Shown here: piece by piece, positions 1-4,837 of the stretch
How positions within the stretch are numbered: the first letter of the stretch is position 1
Layout: each line of letters opens with the position of its first letter
Origin: an uncultured Oscillibacter sp.
GTDB taxonomy: Bacteria; Bacillota; Clostridia; Oscillospirales; Oscillospiraceae
Assembly: GCA_900551885.1 (NCBI GenBank)
Contig: URXS01000121.1
Location: forward strand, 1 to 5,712
DNA: 5,712 nt
Reading direction: 5' to 3'
Translations under genes and position numbers: made by a program
The notes under the pieces: model-generated
Seen by the model: the letters and a program-made list of their open reading frames with translations, nothing else
The model's database searches: none
What the model was told of the DNA's origin: nothing

Positions 1-1
1 A

Positions 2-175
2 CTGGCGGCGGCTCTGGAGGAAGTGAAGCTCCGGTCCCGGCAGTATGCCAAGCGCCAGTTGACCTGGCTGCGGCGCAACGGCGACATTCACTGGATCACA
101 TGGGGAAACAAGCGGGATTTTGCCCGCGCATTGCAGGTTTCGACAGAAATCCTGGCCGCCGCTGGCGTATCCTAG
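2..175 (+). CDS. miaA: tRNA dimethylallyltransferase, C-terminal end (partial)
   Basis: The reading frame is open from the left edge to a TAG stop at 173-175 and gives the last 57 residues of a protein whose start lies outside the window. The segment RSRQYAKRQLTWLRRNGDI followed by a Trp-containing stretch is the typical C-terminal signature of MiaA, where the Tyr-Ala-Lys-Arg-Gln-Xaa-Thr-Trp-Xaa-Arg-Arg block is strongly conserved. MiaA transfers a dimethylallyl group to N6 of A37 in tRNAs that read codons beginning with U, acting in the cytoplasm. The catalytic P-loop half is not in the window. hfq follows 63 bases downstream, an order seen in many bacteria, which supports the call. This is family knowledge applied to a short but diagnostic fragment. 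Confidence 0.9.
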   Translation: MAAALEEVKLRSRQYAKRQLTWLRRNGDIHWITWGNKRDFARALQVSTEILAAAGVS

Positions 176-182
176 CCATGGG

Positions 183-234
183 CGGACGGGAAGATCTGGA
201 AAGCGTCCGACTCAAACAGAAAAAGGAGCGGACG
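183..234 (+). promoter_or_regulatory. Possible alternative hairpins in the hfq leader
   Basis: In the 63-base miaA-hfq gap, CGGACG occurs twice (183-188 and 229-234), and the complementary CGTCCG lies between them at 204-209. The middle block can pair with either copy, but not both. The downstream pairing would close a loop containing the hfq Shine-Dalgarno AGGAG (224-228). The repeats are seen directly; a regulatory role is inference, and stems of only 6 bp could arise by chance in GC-rich DNA. Confidence 0.25.
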
Positions 235-238
235 AATC

Positions 239-478
239 ATGCAGACAACAAAAGCCAACTTACAGGACCTGTTTCTCCTGCGGGCGAGACGGGACAAGCT
301 GCCGGTGACCCTGTTTTTGATGAACGGGTTCCAGATGCGGGGCATTATCACGGGGTTTGATGCCTTCGTGGTGGTGCTGGACAGCGACGGGCGGCAGCAG
401 ATCATCTACAAGCACGCCATCTCCACCATCGCGCCGGTGCGCCCGGTGGAGCTGGGGGAGGCCACCGGGGAGCTGTGA
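239..478 (+). CDS. hfq: RNA chaperone Hfq
   Basis: A 79-residue Sm-like protein, the usual size for a Firmicute Hfq. The N-terminal NLQDLFL (residues 7-13) carries the Gln-Asp pair of the proximal RNA-binding face. Sm1 covers roughly residues 20-48 (KLPVTLFLMNGFQMRG, then GFDAFVVVL with Phe43), and Sm2 contains the hallmark YKHAIS at 57-62 followed by TIAPVRPV. Hfq forms a cytoplasmic hexameric ring that binds U-rich and A-rich RNA and, in some bacteria, helps sRNAs pair with mRNAs; its importance in Gram-positives varies. The ATG at 239 is preceded by AGGAG at 224-228, a good spacing. An arginine patch (RARR, 15-18) fits the rim surface. The gene sits between miaA and the HlyD-like gene and is probably cotranscribed with both. 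Confidence 0.96.
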   Translation: MQTTKANLQDLFLLRARRDKLPVTLFLMNGFQMRGIITGFDAFVVVLDSDGRQQIIYKHAISTIAPVRPVELGEATGEL

Positions 479-516
479 CTGGCGGCCTCTGAATCGAAAG
501 GACGAAAGAGAGGACC

Positions 517-1791
517 ATGAAGCAACGGGCACTGGGAACCAAAATTTTGCTGGCGGTGATCACCCTGGGGGTGGTGGCCTATTTCGGCATACAGGCATTG
601 CGGTATTTCGCCGATCCTCTGGCCACGACTGCGGCCTACACCTATCAGGTGGACCGCAGCGTGTCCCTGTCGGGCTATGTGGTCCGGGAGGAGCTGGTGC
701 TGGAGGACAGTGACGGATTGCTGCGGTTGCAGCGGACCGAGGGCGAGCGGGTCAGCGCCGGTGGCACGGTGGCGGTGGTCTATGCCGACCAGGCCAGTCT
801 GGACCGCCAGACGGAGCTGGATACGCTGGAGGCCCGGCTGGAACAACTGGAGTTTGCCCAGGAGGCCGCTGAGGGTGCCGAGGTGGCGTTGAAGCTGGAT
901 AACCAGATCATCCAGAGCATCCTGGATCTGCGGGGGTCTCTGGCGGCGGACCGGCTGGACAAGGCCGAATCCTATGGGGACACGCTGCGGTCCCTGGTGC
1001 TGAAACGGGACTATACATACAGCGAGACGGAGGACCTCTCCGCCCAGATCACGGAGCTGAAGAGCCAGATCAGCACGCTGCGGACCCAGGCCGCCTCCTC
1101 CACCCGCCGGATCACCGCCCCGGAGGCGGGGCTGTATTCGGCGGTGGTGGACGGCTATGAGCAGGTGCTGACGCCGGAGGTCCTGGAGACCCTGACCCCT
1201 TCAACGCTGACTGCCATCCAGGCGGACGAGAGTCTCCAGACCGATGTGGGGAAGCTGATCCTGGGGGATAACTGGTACTATGCCGCCGTGGTCTCCCAGG
1301 CCGACGCCGAGACGCTGTCGGAAGGCCGCTCCATGCACCTGCGCTTTTCCAAGGGCGTGGAGCAGGATCTGTCGGTGACGGTGTCCCACATCAGTGAGGC
1401 GGAAAATGGCCGGGTTGTGGTGGTGCTGAAGGGGAACACCTACCTGCCGGAGCTGACGCTGCTGCGCCAGCAGAGCGCGGAGGTGATTCTGGGAAGCCTG
1501 GAGGGCATCCGGGTTCCCCGGGAGGCCCTGCGGGCCGAGGAGACCTCGGTGGATGAAAACGGTGAGCTGGTCACCACAGAGCAGACCGGCGTCTATTGCC
1601 TGGTGGGCATGGAGGCCCGGTTCAAACCGGTGGAGGTGCTGTACAGCGGCGACGGCTTCGCACTGGTGCGTTCTGCCTACGACACTGCCGCCGGAGATCT
1701 GACCAGCTCCCAGGAAGTGGCCCGCCTGCGGGATGGGGACCAGGTCATCGTTACCGGCCGGGACCTCTATGATGGAAAAGTGTTGAACTGA
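517..1791 (+). CDS. HlyD-like membrane-fusion (periplasmic adaptor type) protein
   Basis: A 424-residue protein with one N-terminal membrane segment (about residues 8-31) and a large C-terminal part predicted outside the cytoplasm. Its plan matches HlyD-type adaptors. A beta-rich entry (SLSGYVVREE, 50-59) leads to a lipoyl-like half ending EGERVSAGGTVAVVYAD (75-91). Charged helices with coiled-coil character follow (about 92-193), then a second lipoyl-like half (ITAPEAGLYSAVVDGYE, 199-215) and beta-barrel-like segments to the end, including VPREAL (333-338). In Gram-negatives such proteins bridge an inner-membrane transporter to an outer-membrane channel; in a Firmicute the partner is unknown and no ABC or MFS transporter lies nearby. 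The ATG has a purine-rich AAAGAGAGGA just upstream, 38 bases after hfq. Its position before yggS-sepF suggests an envelope role linked to division, but this is inference. Exact substrate and function are not recognisable. Confidence 0.75.
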   Translation: MKQRALGTKILLAVITLGVVAYFGIQALRYFADPLATTAAYTYQVDRSVSLSGYVVREELVLEDSDGLLRLQRTEGERVSAGGTVAVVYADQASLDRQTELDTLEARLEQLEFAQEAAEGAEVALKLDNQIIQSILDLRGSLAADRLDKAESYGDTLRSLVLKRDYTYSETEDLSAQITELKSQISTLRTQAASSTRRITAPEAGLYSAVVDGYEQVLTPEVLETLTPSTLTAIQADESLQTDVGKLILGDNWYYAAVVSQADAETLSEGRSMHLRFSKGVEQDLSVTVSHISEAENGRVVVVLKGNTYLPELTLLRQQSAEVILGSLEGIRVPREALRAEETSVDENGELVTTEQTGVYCLVGMEARFKPVEVLYSGDGFALVRSAYDTAAGDLTSSQEVARLRDGDQVIVTGRDLYDGKVLN

Positions 1792-1792
1792 G

Positions 1793-1808
1793 CGCCGGAT
1801 TTCCGGCG
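1793..1808 (+). repeat. Small inverted repeat between the HlyD-like gene and yggS
   Basis: CGCCGG (1793-1798) and CCGGCG (1803-1808) form a 6-bp stem with an ATTT loop just after the stop codon. It is followed by an A/G-rich run, not by T residues, so it is not an intrinsic terminator in the + direction. It could protect a 3' end or affect processing, or be incidental. The next start codon is 31 bases further on, which agrees with continued transcription into yggS. Confidence 0.35.
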
Positions 1809-1839
1809 AGACAAGAAAAAAGAAAGAAGTGGAGAGCTT

Positions 1840-2535
1840 ATGTCCATTGCGGAAAACATCGCCCATGTCCGGGCGGAGATGGAACAGGCCGCCCGGGAGG
1901 CGGGCCGGGACCCCAGTGAGATCACGTTGGTGGGTGCCAGCAAGATGAATGACGCCGCCGCCTGCCGGGAGGCCGTGGCCGCCGGCATCGACGCCCTGGG
2001 CGAGAACCGGGTCCAGGAGATGACACAGAAGCTGGCGGAGCACGCCTACGACGGCGCACCGCTGCACTTCATCGGCCATCTGCAGCGCAACAAGGTCAAG
2101 CAGGTGGTGGGGAAGGTGGCGCTGATCCAGTCGGTGGGGTCTCTGCCGCTGCTGGAGGAGATCGAGAAGGTGGCTGCTGCCCAGGACCTGGTCCAGGACA
2201 TTCTGCTGGAGGTCAACATCGGTCGGGAGGAGGCCAAGAGCGGCTTTTTGCCGGAGGAGCTCACCGCCGGGGCCCAGGCGGCTCTGGCGTGCCCCCATGT
2301 CCGGGTTTTGGGCCTGATGACCATTCCCCCCGCAGACGCCCAACGGGAGGAGAATATCCGGTATTTTCAGGAAGTCAAGGCACTTTATGTTGACATCAAT
2401 ACAAAATTGTTCCATAATAAGCTCAAGTATCTGTCCATGGGTATGAGCGGCGACTACGCGGACGCCATCCGCACCGGTGCCACCATGGTCAGAGTGGGCA
2501 CCGCCATTTTCGGCGCCCGGGATTACAGCAAGTGA
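1840..2535 (+). CDS. yggS: YggS/YlmE family pyridoxal phosphate homeostasis protein
   Basis: A 231-residue protein of normal family length. It has the expected blocks in order: LVGASK with the PLP-binding lysine at residue 35, LGENRVQE (53-60), LHFIGHLQRNKVK (75-87), SVGSL (98-102), ILLEVNIGREEAKSGF (121-136), VLGLMTIPP (156-164), LSMGMSGDYADAI (198-210), and the phosphate-contacting end GATMVRVGTAIFGAR (213-227). The family is a single-domain PLP-binding TIM barrel like the N-terminal domain of alanine racemase. It has no established enzymatic activity and is thought to buffer PLP and influence amino-acid pools. A Shine-Dalgarno-like GGAG lies at 1831-1834. In Firmicutes it is ylmE, next to sepF, as here. 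Codons around residues 182-195 are unusually AT-rich for this gene, explained by the promoter annotated at 2390-2418 and not by foreign origin, since the encoded residues still look like the family. Confidence 0.95.
   Translation: MSIAENIAHVRAEMEQAAREAGRDPSEITLVGASKMNDAAACREAVAAGIDALGENRVQEMTQKLAEHAYDGAPLHFIGHLQRNKVKQVVGKVALIQSVGSLPLLEEIEKVAAAQDLVQDILLEVNIGREEAKSGFLPEELTAGAQAALACPHVRVLGLMTIPPADAQREENIRYFQEVKALYVDINTKLFHNKLKYLSMGMSGDYADAIRTGATMVRVGTAIFGARDYSK
2390..2418 (+). promoter_or_regulatory. Near-consensus sigma-A promoter inside yggS, for sepF-divIVA
   Basis: TTGACA at 2390-2395 (6 of 6 to consensus) is followed after exactly 17 bases by CATAAT at 2413-2418 (5 of 6). The site sits in an AT-rich island: by count only 8 of 37 bases in 2384-2420 are G or C, against strongly GC-rich surroundings. 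The expected transcript start would be near 2424-2427, about 145 bases before the sepF start. It lies wholly inside the yggS coding sequence. Sequence match and spacing are seen directly; activity is inference. Confidence 0.65.
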
Positions 2536-2539
2536 AATA

Positions 2540-2555
2540 CGGAGCGAGGGCTCCG
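2540..2555 (+). repeat. Hairpin in the yggS-sepF junction
   Basis: CGGAGC (2540-2545) and GCTCCG (2550-2555) form a 6-bp stem with a GAGG loop. It begins 5 bases after the yggS stop and ends 2 bases before the sepF Shine-Dalgarno. There is no following T-run, so it is not a terminator. It could modulate sepF translation or mark a processing site; this is inference. Confidence 0.4.
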
Positions 2556-2557
2556 AC

Positions 2558-2563
2558 GGGAGG
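2558..2563 (+). promoter_or_regulatory. sepF ribosome binding site, deciding the start
   Basis: GGGAGG lies 7 bases before the ATG at 2571. An in-frame GTG at 2532, overlapping the yggS stop, would add 13 residues of low-conservation sequence and has no comparable site in front of it. The ATG at 2571 gives the expected short amphipathic N-terminus of SepF. Confidence 0.85.
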
Positions 2564-2570
2564 CTATGTC

Positions 2571-3005
2571 ATGAGCATCATCGACGAACTGAAAAAGTGG
2601 ACCCACCCCTACGAGGATGAGGACGAGGAATACGACGACTTTGAAGAACCCGCGCGTCAGAGCGGCTTCGAGGACCGCAAGAGCAAGCTGGACGAACGGC
2701 GCAACAAGGTGGTCAACATCCACGCCACCACCCAACTGAAGGTGGTGCTGGTGAAGCCGGAGCGGTTTGAAAACGCCTCTGAGATCGCCGATCACCTCAA
2801 GGACAAGCGGACCGTGGTGCTGAATCTGGAGTCCACCAACAAGGACATCGCCCGCCGCCTGATCGATTTTCTCTCCGGTGTGGCCTATGCCGGCGAGGGC
2901 AAGATCAAGAAGGTGGCTGCCAATACATATATCATCACGCCCTACCATGTGGATATTGAAGGCGACCTGATCGACGAACTGGAAAACAACGGACTGTATT
3001 TTTAA
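2571..3005 (+). CDS. sepF: Cell division protein SepF
   Basis: A 144-residue protein, close to the family's usual length. The first ten residues MSIIDELKKW form an amphipathic helix, as in the membrane-targeting sequence of SepF. An acidic, flexible linker follows (about 12-26, YEDEDEEYDD). The SepF core runs from about residue 46: VVNIHATTQLKVVLVKP, EIADHLKDKRTVVLNLE (71-87), ARRLIDFLSGVAYAGEGKI (94-112) with the conserved glycines, and YIITPYHVDIEG (120-131). SepF dimers polymerise into arcs or rings, bind the C-terminal tail of FtsZ, tether it to the membrane and support late septum assembly. It is ylmF of the ylm division cluster and follows ylmE (yggS) as in other Firmicutes. The start was chosen from the Shine-Dalgarno at 2558-2563. 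It may be expressed from the upstream operon and from the promoter inside yggS. Confidence 0.95.
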   Translation: MSIIDELKKWTHPYEDEDEEYDDFEEPARQSGFEDRKSKLDERRNKVVNIHATTQLKVVLVKPERFENASEIADHLKDKRTVVLNLESTNKDIARRLIDFLSGVAYAGEGKIKKVAANTYIITPYHVDIEGDLIDELENNGLYF

Positions 3006-3029
3006 CCGGACGAGGGGGTAACGGGCGAC

Positions 3030-3731
3030 ATGCTGACACCGCAGGAAGTTTCCACCCACGCCTTTTCCAAGGCGGTCATGGGCGGCTACAATATGGCCAT
3101 GGTGGACGAGTTCTTGGACGAGCTCACCGACGATTATACGACGCTTTATAAAGAGAACGCGGCCCTGAAGGCCAAGATGAAGGTCCTGGTGGAGAAGGTG
3201 GAGGACTACCGCGCCACCGAGGACTCCATGCGGGCCACGCTCCTCACCGCCCAGAAGATGGCGGACTCCATCGTCCGGGAGGCGGAGCAGAAACGGGACC
3301 AGATGCTGGCCCAGGCGGAGGCTGACGCCCATGAGAAGGTGGGCCAGTTGCAGCAGGAGCTGGAGGAGGCCAAGGCCCGTCTGCGGCAGGGCCAGCAGGA
3401 GCTGGCCAAGTTCATCGCCTCCAGCCGGGATATCTGCAGCCAGGAGCTGCGGTATCTGGAGCAGCTCCCCCAGCTTCCGGTGGATGTTCCCGCCGGTCCG
3501 GCACCGGAGGAGACCGCCGCCTCTGAGATCGAGGAAAAGGTGCTGGCCGCCTTTGCCCAGGAGAAGGAGGAGCCGGCAGCCAAGGAAGAACCTGCGGCAG
3601 CCAAGGAGGACCCCTATCCCGAGGGTGACCCCTTCGCGGACCCGGCGCCTGCCCAGGTGGACGAGCCCACCCGCCGCATCAATCTGGACGACCTGAAATT
3701 CGGCCGGAATTACAGCGGCGCGGACGACTGA
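3030..3731 (+). CDS. divIVA: DivIVA-like polar/septal scaffold protein
   Basis: A 233-residue protein. Residues 2-31 match the DivIVA membrane-binding N-terminal domain: LTPQEV, AFSKAVMGGY, then MVDEFLDEL. A coiled-coil follows (about 31-62), then the LLTAQKMADSIVREAEQKRD block (71-90) and a second long coiled coil to about residue 146. The tail from about 150 is rich in Pro, Ala and Glu with a short repeat (EEPAAK then EEPAAAK), and ends in RRINLDDLKFGRNYSGADD. DivIVA family proteins bind curved membrane at septa and poles and recruit division or wall-growth factors. Relative to B. subtilis DivIVA, the tip residues Phe17-Arg18 appear replaced by Met-Gly, with one extra residue before the Tyr. 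The ATG has GAGGGGG at 3012-3018 and starts 24 bases after sepF, so cotranscription is likely; ylmG and ylmH, usually between the two, are absent. Confidence 0.92.
   Translation: MLTPQEVSTHAFSKAVMGGYNMAMVDEFLDELTDDYTTLYKENAALKAKMKVLVEKVEDYRATEDSMRATLLTAQKMADSIVREAEQKRDQMLAQAEADAHEKVGQLQQELEEAKARLRQGQQELAKFIASSRDICSQELRYLEQLPQLPVDVPAGPAPEETAASEIEEKVLAAFAQEKEEPAAKEEPAAAKEDPYPEGDPFADPAPAQVDEPTRRINLDDLKFGRNYSGADD
3567..3605 (+). repeat. Short in-frame tandem repeat in the divIVA tail
   Basis: Two adjacent units encode EEPAAK (3567-3584) and EEPAAAK (3585-3605), the second with one extra alanine codon. The codons differ between the units, so the repeat is not a recent copy. It forms part of a low-complexity, probably disordered linker between the coiled coil and the C-terminal end. 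Confidence 0.6.
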
Positions 3732-3733
3732 CC

Positions 3734-3764
3734 AAAAAGGCGGCTCTTTTGAGCCGCCTTTTTC
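3734..3764 (+). terminator. Strong intrinsic terminator after divIVA
   Basis: A perfect 13-bp stem (arms 3734-3746 and 3751-3763; GC core GGCGGCTC with GAGCCGCC) has a TTTT loop and ends in five T residues. It begins two bases after the divIVA stop. Because the upstream arm starts with five A residues, it could also act on the opposite strand. It closes the hfq-to-divIVA run. Confidence 0.92.
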
Positions 3765-3772
3765 ATAGGAGC

Positions 3773-3780
3773 AAGGGAGG
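3773..3780 (+). promoter_or_regulatory. Ribosome binding site deciding the HAD gene start
   Basis: AAGGGAGG lies 7 bases before the ATG at 3788. The longer in-frame option, a TTG at 3749, falls inside the terminator loop and would encode residues outside the HAD fold, so 3788 is preferred. Confidence 0.88.
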
Positions 3781-3787
3781 AACCGCT

Positions 3788-4666
3788 ATGACCCAACAGC
3801 CCATTGTGGCCTTTCTGTACGATTTTGACAAGACGCTGTGTACCACGGATATGCAGGACTACGCCTTCATCCCATCCCTGGGCATGACCCCGGCGGAGTT
3901 CTGGGCGGAGGCCAACGAGTTCGGCCGCCGGAACCGGATGGACGGGATTCTTGCCTATATGTATACCATGCTGCAGGAGGCCAAGCGGCGTAAGCTTCCC
4001 CTGACCCGGAATGATCTGGTGGACAAGGGCCGGGACATCGTGCTGTTCCCCGGGGTGGAGGACTGGTTCCCCCGGATCAACGCCTTCGGGGAGAGCCAAG
4101 GGGTCCGGGTGGAGCACTATGTGATCTCCTCCGGCCTGCGGGAGATCATCGAGGGCTCCGGCATCAGCGATGCCTTCAAGGAGATCTACGCCAGCGAGTT
4201 TTATTACGATGAAAAGGGCGATCCAGTGTGGCCCAAGCTGGCGGTCAACTTCACCGCCAAGACCCAGTTCGTCTACCGGATCAACAAGGGCGTGCTGGAT
4301 GTCTCCGACGACAAGACCCTCAACGACTCCATGCCCGACGACAGCAAGCGGGTGCCGTTTACCAACATGATCTACGTGGGAGACGGCCTTTCTGACGTAC
4401 CCTGCATGAAGATGATGCGGGCCTACGGCGGCCAGGCCATCGCCGTGTACCAGGAGACCAACCGCCCCGGGGTGGAGGACCTGCTGGCCAAGGGCCGGGT
4501 GGACTTCATCTTCCCGGCGGACTACTCCGAGGGCACCGTGCTGGACACCACCGTCAAGGACATCATCCGCAAGATGGCGGTGACGGACCGGCTGTGGGAG
4601 GAGAACGCCCAGCAGCTCCGCTCCATCGGCGGTGATGTGCTGCCTAACCAGGTGGGGCTGTTCTGA
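3788..4666 (+). CDS. HAD-superfamily phosphatase, phosphoserine phosphatase-like
   Basis: A 292-residue soluble protein with the four HAD motifs. Motif I is LYDFDKTL, with nucleophile Asp12 and acid/base Asp14. Motif II is the Ser pair of VISSGLREII (Ser114/Ser115). Motif III is a lysine, probably in the stretch around 158-167 (TAKTQFVYRINKG). Motif IV is YVGDGLSDVPCM with Asp199 and Asp203. Between motifs I and II, residues about 18-95 form a helical C1-type cap (MTPAEFWAEANEFGRR and following). Such enzymes hydrolyse phosphate monoesters via a phospho-Asp intermediate with Mg2+. The substrate cannot be read from the sequence; serine phosphate, a sugar or a nucleotide phosphate are all possible, and the C-terminal 60 residues are not diagnostic. 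It stands alone between two strong terminators, starting 24 bases after the first, so its promoter is not obvious. The start is set by the ribosome binding site at 3773-3780. Confidence 0.9.
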   Translation: MTQQPIVAFLYDFDKTLCTTDMQDYAFIPSLGMTPAEFWAEANEFGRRNRMDGILAYMYTMLQEAKRRKLPLTRNDLVDKGRDIVLFPGVEDWFPRINAFGESQGVRVEHYVISSGLREIIEGSGISDAFKEIYASEFYYDEKGDPVWPKLAVNFTAKTQFVYRINKGVLDVSDDKTLNDSMPDDSKRVPFTNMIYVGDGLSDVPCMKMMRAYGGQAIAVYQETNRPGVEDLLAKGRVDFIFPADYSEGTVLDTTVKDIIRKMAVTDRLWEENAQQLRSIGGDVLPNQVGLF

Positions 4667-4684
4667 GAACGCTGAAAATCCAAC

Positions 4685-4724
4685 AGAGCGGAAGGCCGCC
4701 TAGGACAGGCGGCCTTCCGTTTTT
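4685..4724 (+). terminator. Strong intrinsic terminator after the HAD gene
   Basis: A 13-bp perfect stem (arms 4689-4701 and 4707-4719, CGGAAGGCCGCCT with its complement) has a 5-base loop and is followed by five T residues (4720-4724). AGAG upstream (4685-4688) can pair with part of the T-run and lengthen the stem. It starts 18 bases after the HAD stop. Confidence 0.93.
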
Positions 4725-4728
4725 GCTC

Positions 4729-4757
4729 TTTACAACTGGTAGCTTTTTTGCTAAACT
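4729..4757 (+). promoter_or_regulatory. Candidate promoter for the XRE-MBOAT unit
   Basis: TTTACA (4729-4734, 5 of 6 to consensus) and TAAACT (4752-4757, 4 of 6) are separated by exactly 17 bases, in the only AT-rich part of this gap. The -35 lies a few bases after the T-run of the preceding terminator. Transcription would begin near 4764, giving a leader of about 75 bases before the XRE start codon. The match is moderate; the location between a terminator and a new gene supports it. Confidence 0.5.
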
Positions 4758-4773
4758 ATACCCTGCGTATTTG

Positions 4774-4795
4774 AAAAAAGCGCCCCTGGAGGCGC
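4774..4795 (-). terminator. Weak minus-strand terminator-like hairpin
   Basis: On the minus strand, a short stem (GCGCC with GGCGC, 4780-4795, plus a possible G-T pair) is followed by six T residues (the A-run at 4774-4779 on +). It would stop leftward transcription, although no minus-strand gene is supported nearby. In the + direction it would be a small hairpin in the leader of the XRE gene. The stem is short, so this is tentative. Confidence 0.3.
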
Positions 4796-4837
4796 ACTGT
4801 GTGAGATTGAGAAGAGAATCCCAAAGGAGAGAGAACG

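Noticed and set aside
59..88. TTGACC with GACATT about 18 bases on, as a promoter for hfq
   Set aside because: The -10 is weak (3 of 6), the surroundings are GC-rich, and the bases encode the conserved MiaA end (QLTWLRR).
1201..2415. Long minus-strand open frame (404 codons)
   Set aside because: It is antisense to the well-supported HlyD-like and yggS genes, is rich in His, Gln and Leu as expected from the reverse of GC-rich genes, and matches no family. The same applies to the 269-codon minus frame at 2523-3332.
2384..2435. AT-rich segment of yggS as horizontally acquired or recombined DNA
   Set aside because: It is too short, the encoded residues fit the YggS pattern leading into LSMGMSGDY, and a promoter explains the composition better.
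2532..2570. GTG at 2532 as the sepF start
   Set aside because: It adds 13 atypical residues, spans the hairpin and ribosome binding site, and lacks its own good Shine-Dalgarno; the ATG at 2571 fits the family N-terminus.
3749..3787. TTG at 3749 as the HAD gene start
   Set aside because: It lies in the terminator hairpin and has no ribosome binding site, whereas 3788 has AAGGGAGG at ideal distance.
3825..3853. TTGACA followed after 17 bases by GATATG at the start of the HAD gene
   Set aside because: The TTGACA comes from codons of the conserved DFDKT motif, the -10 match is only 3 of 6, and the position is inside the gene with nothing downstream that needs it.
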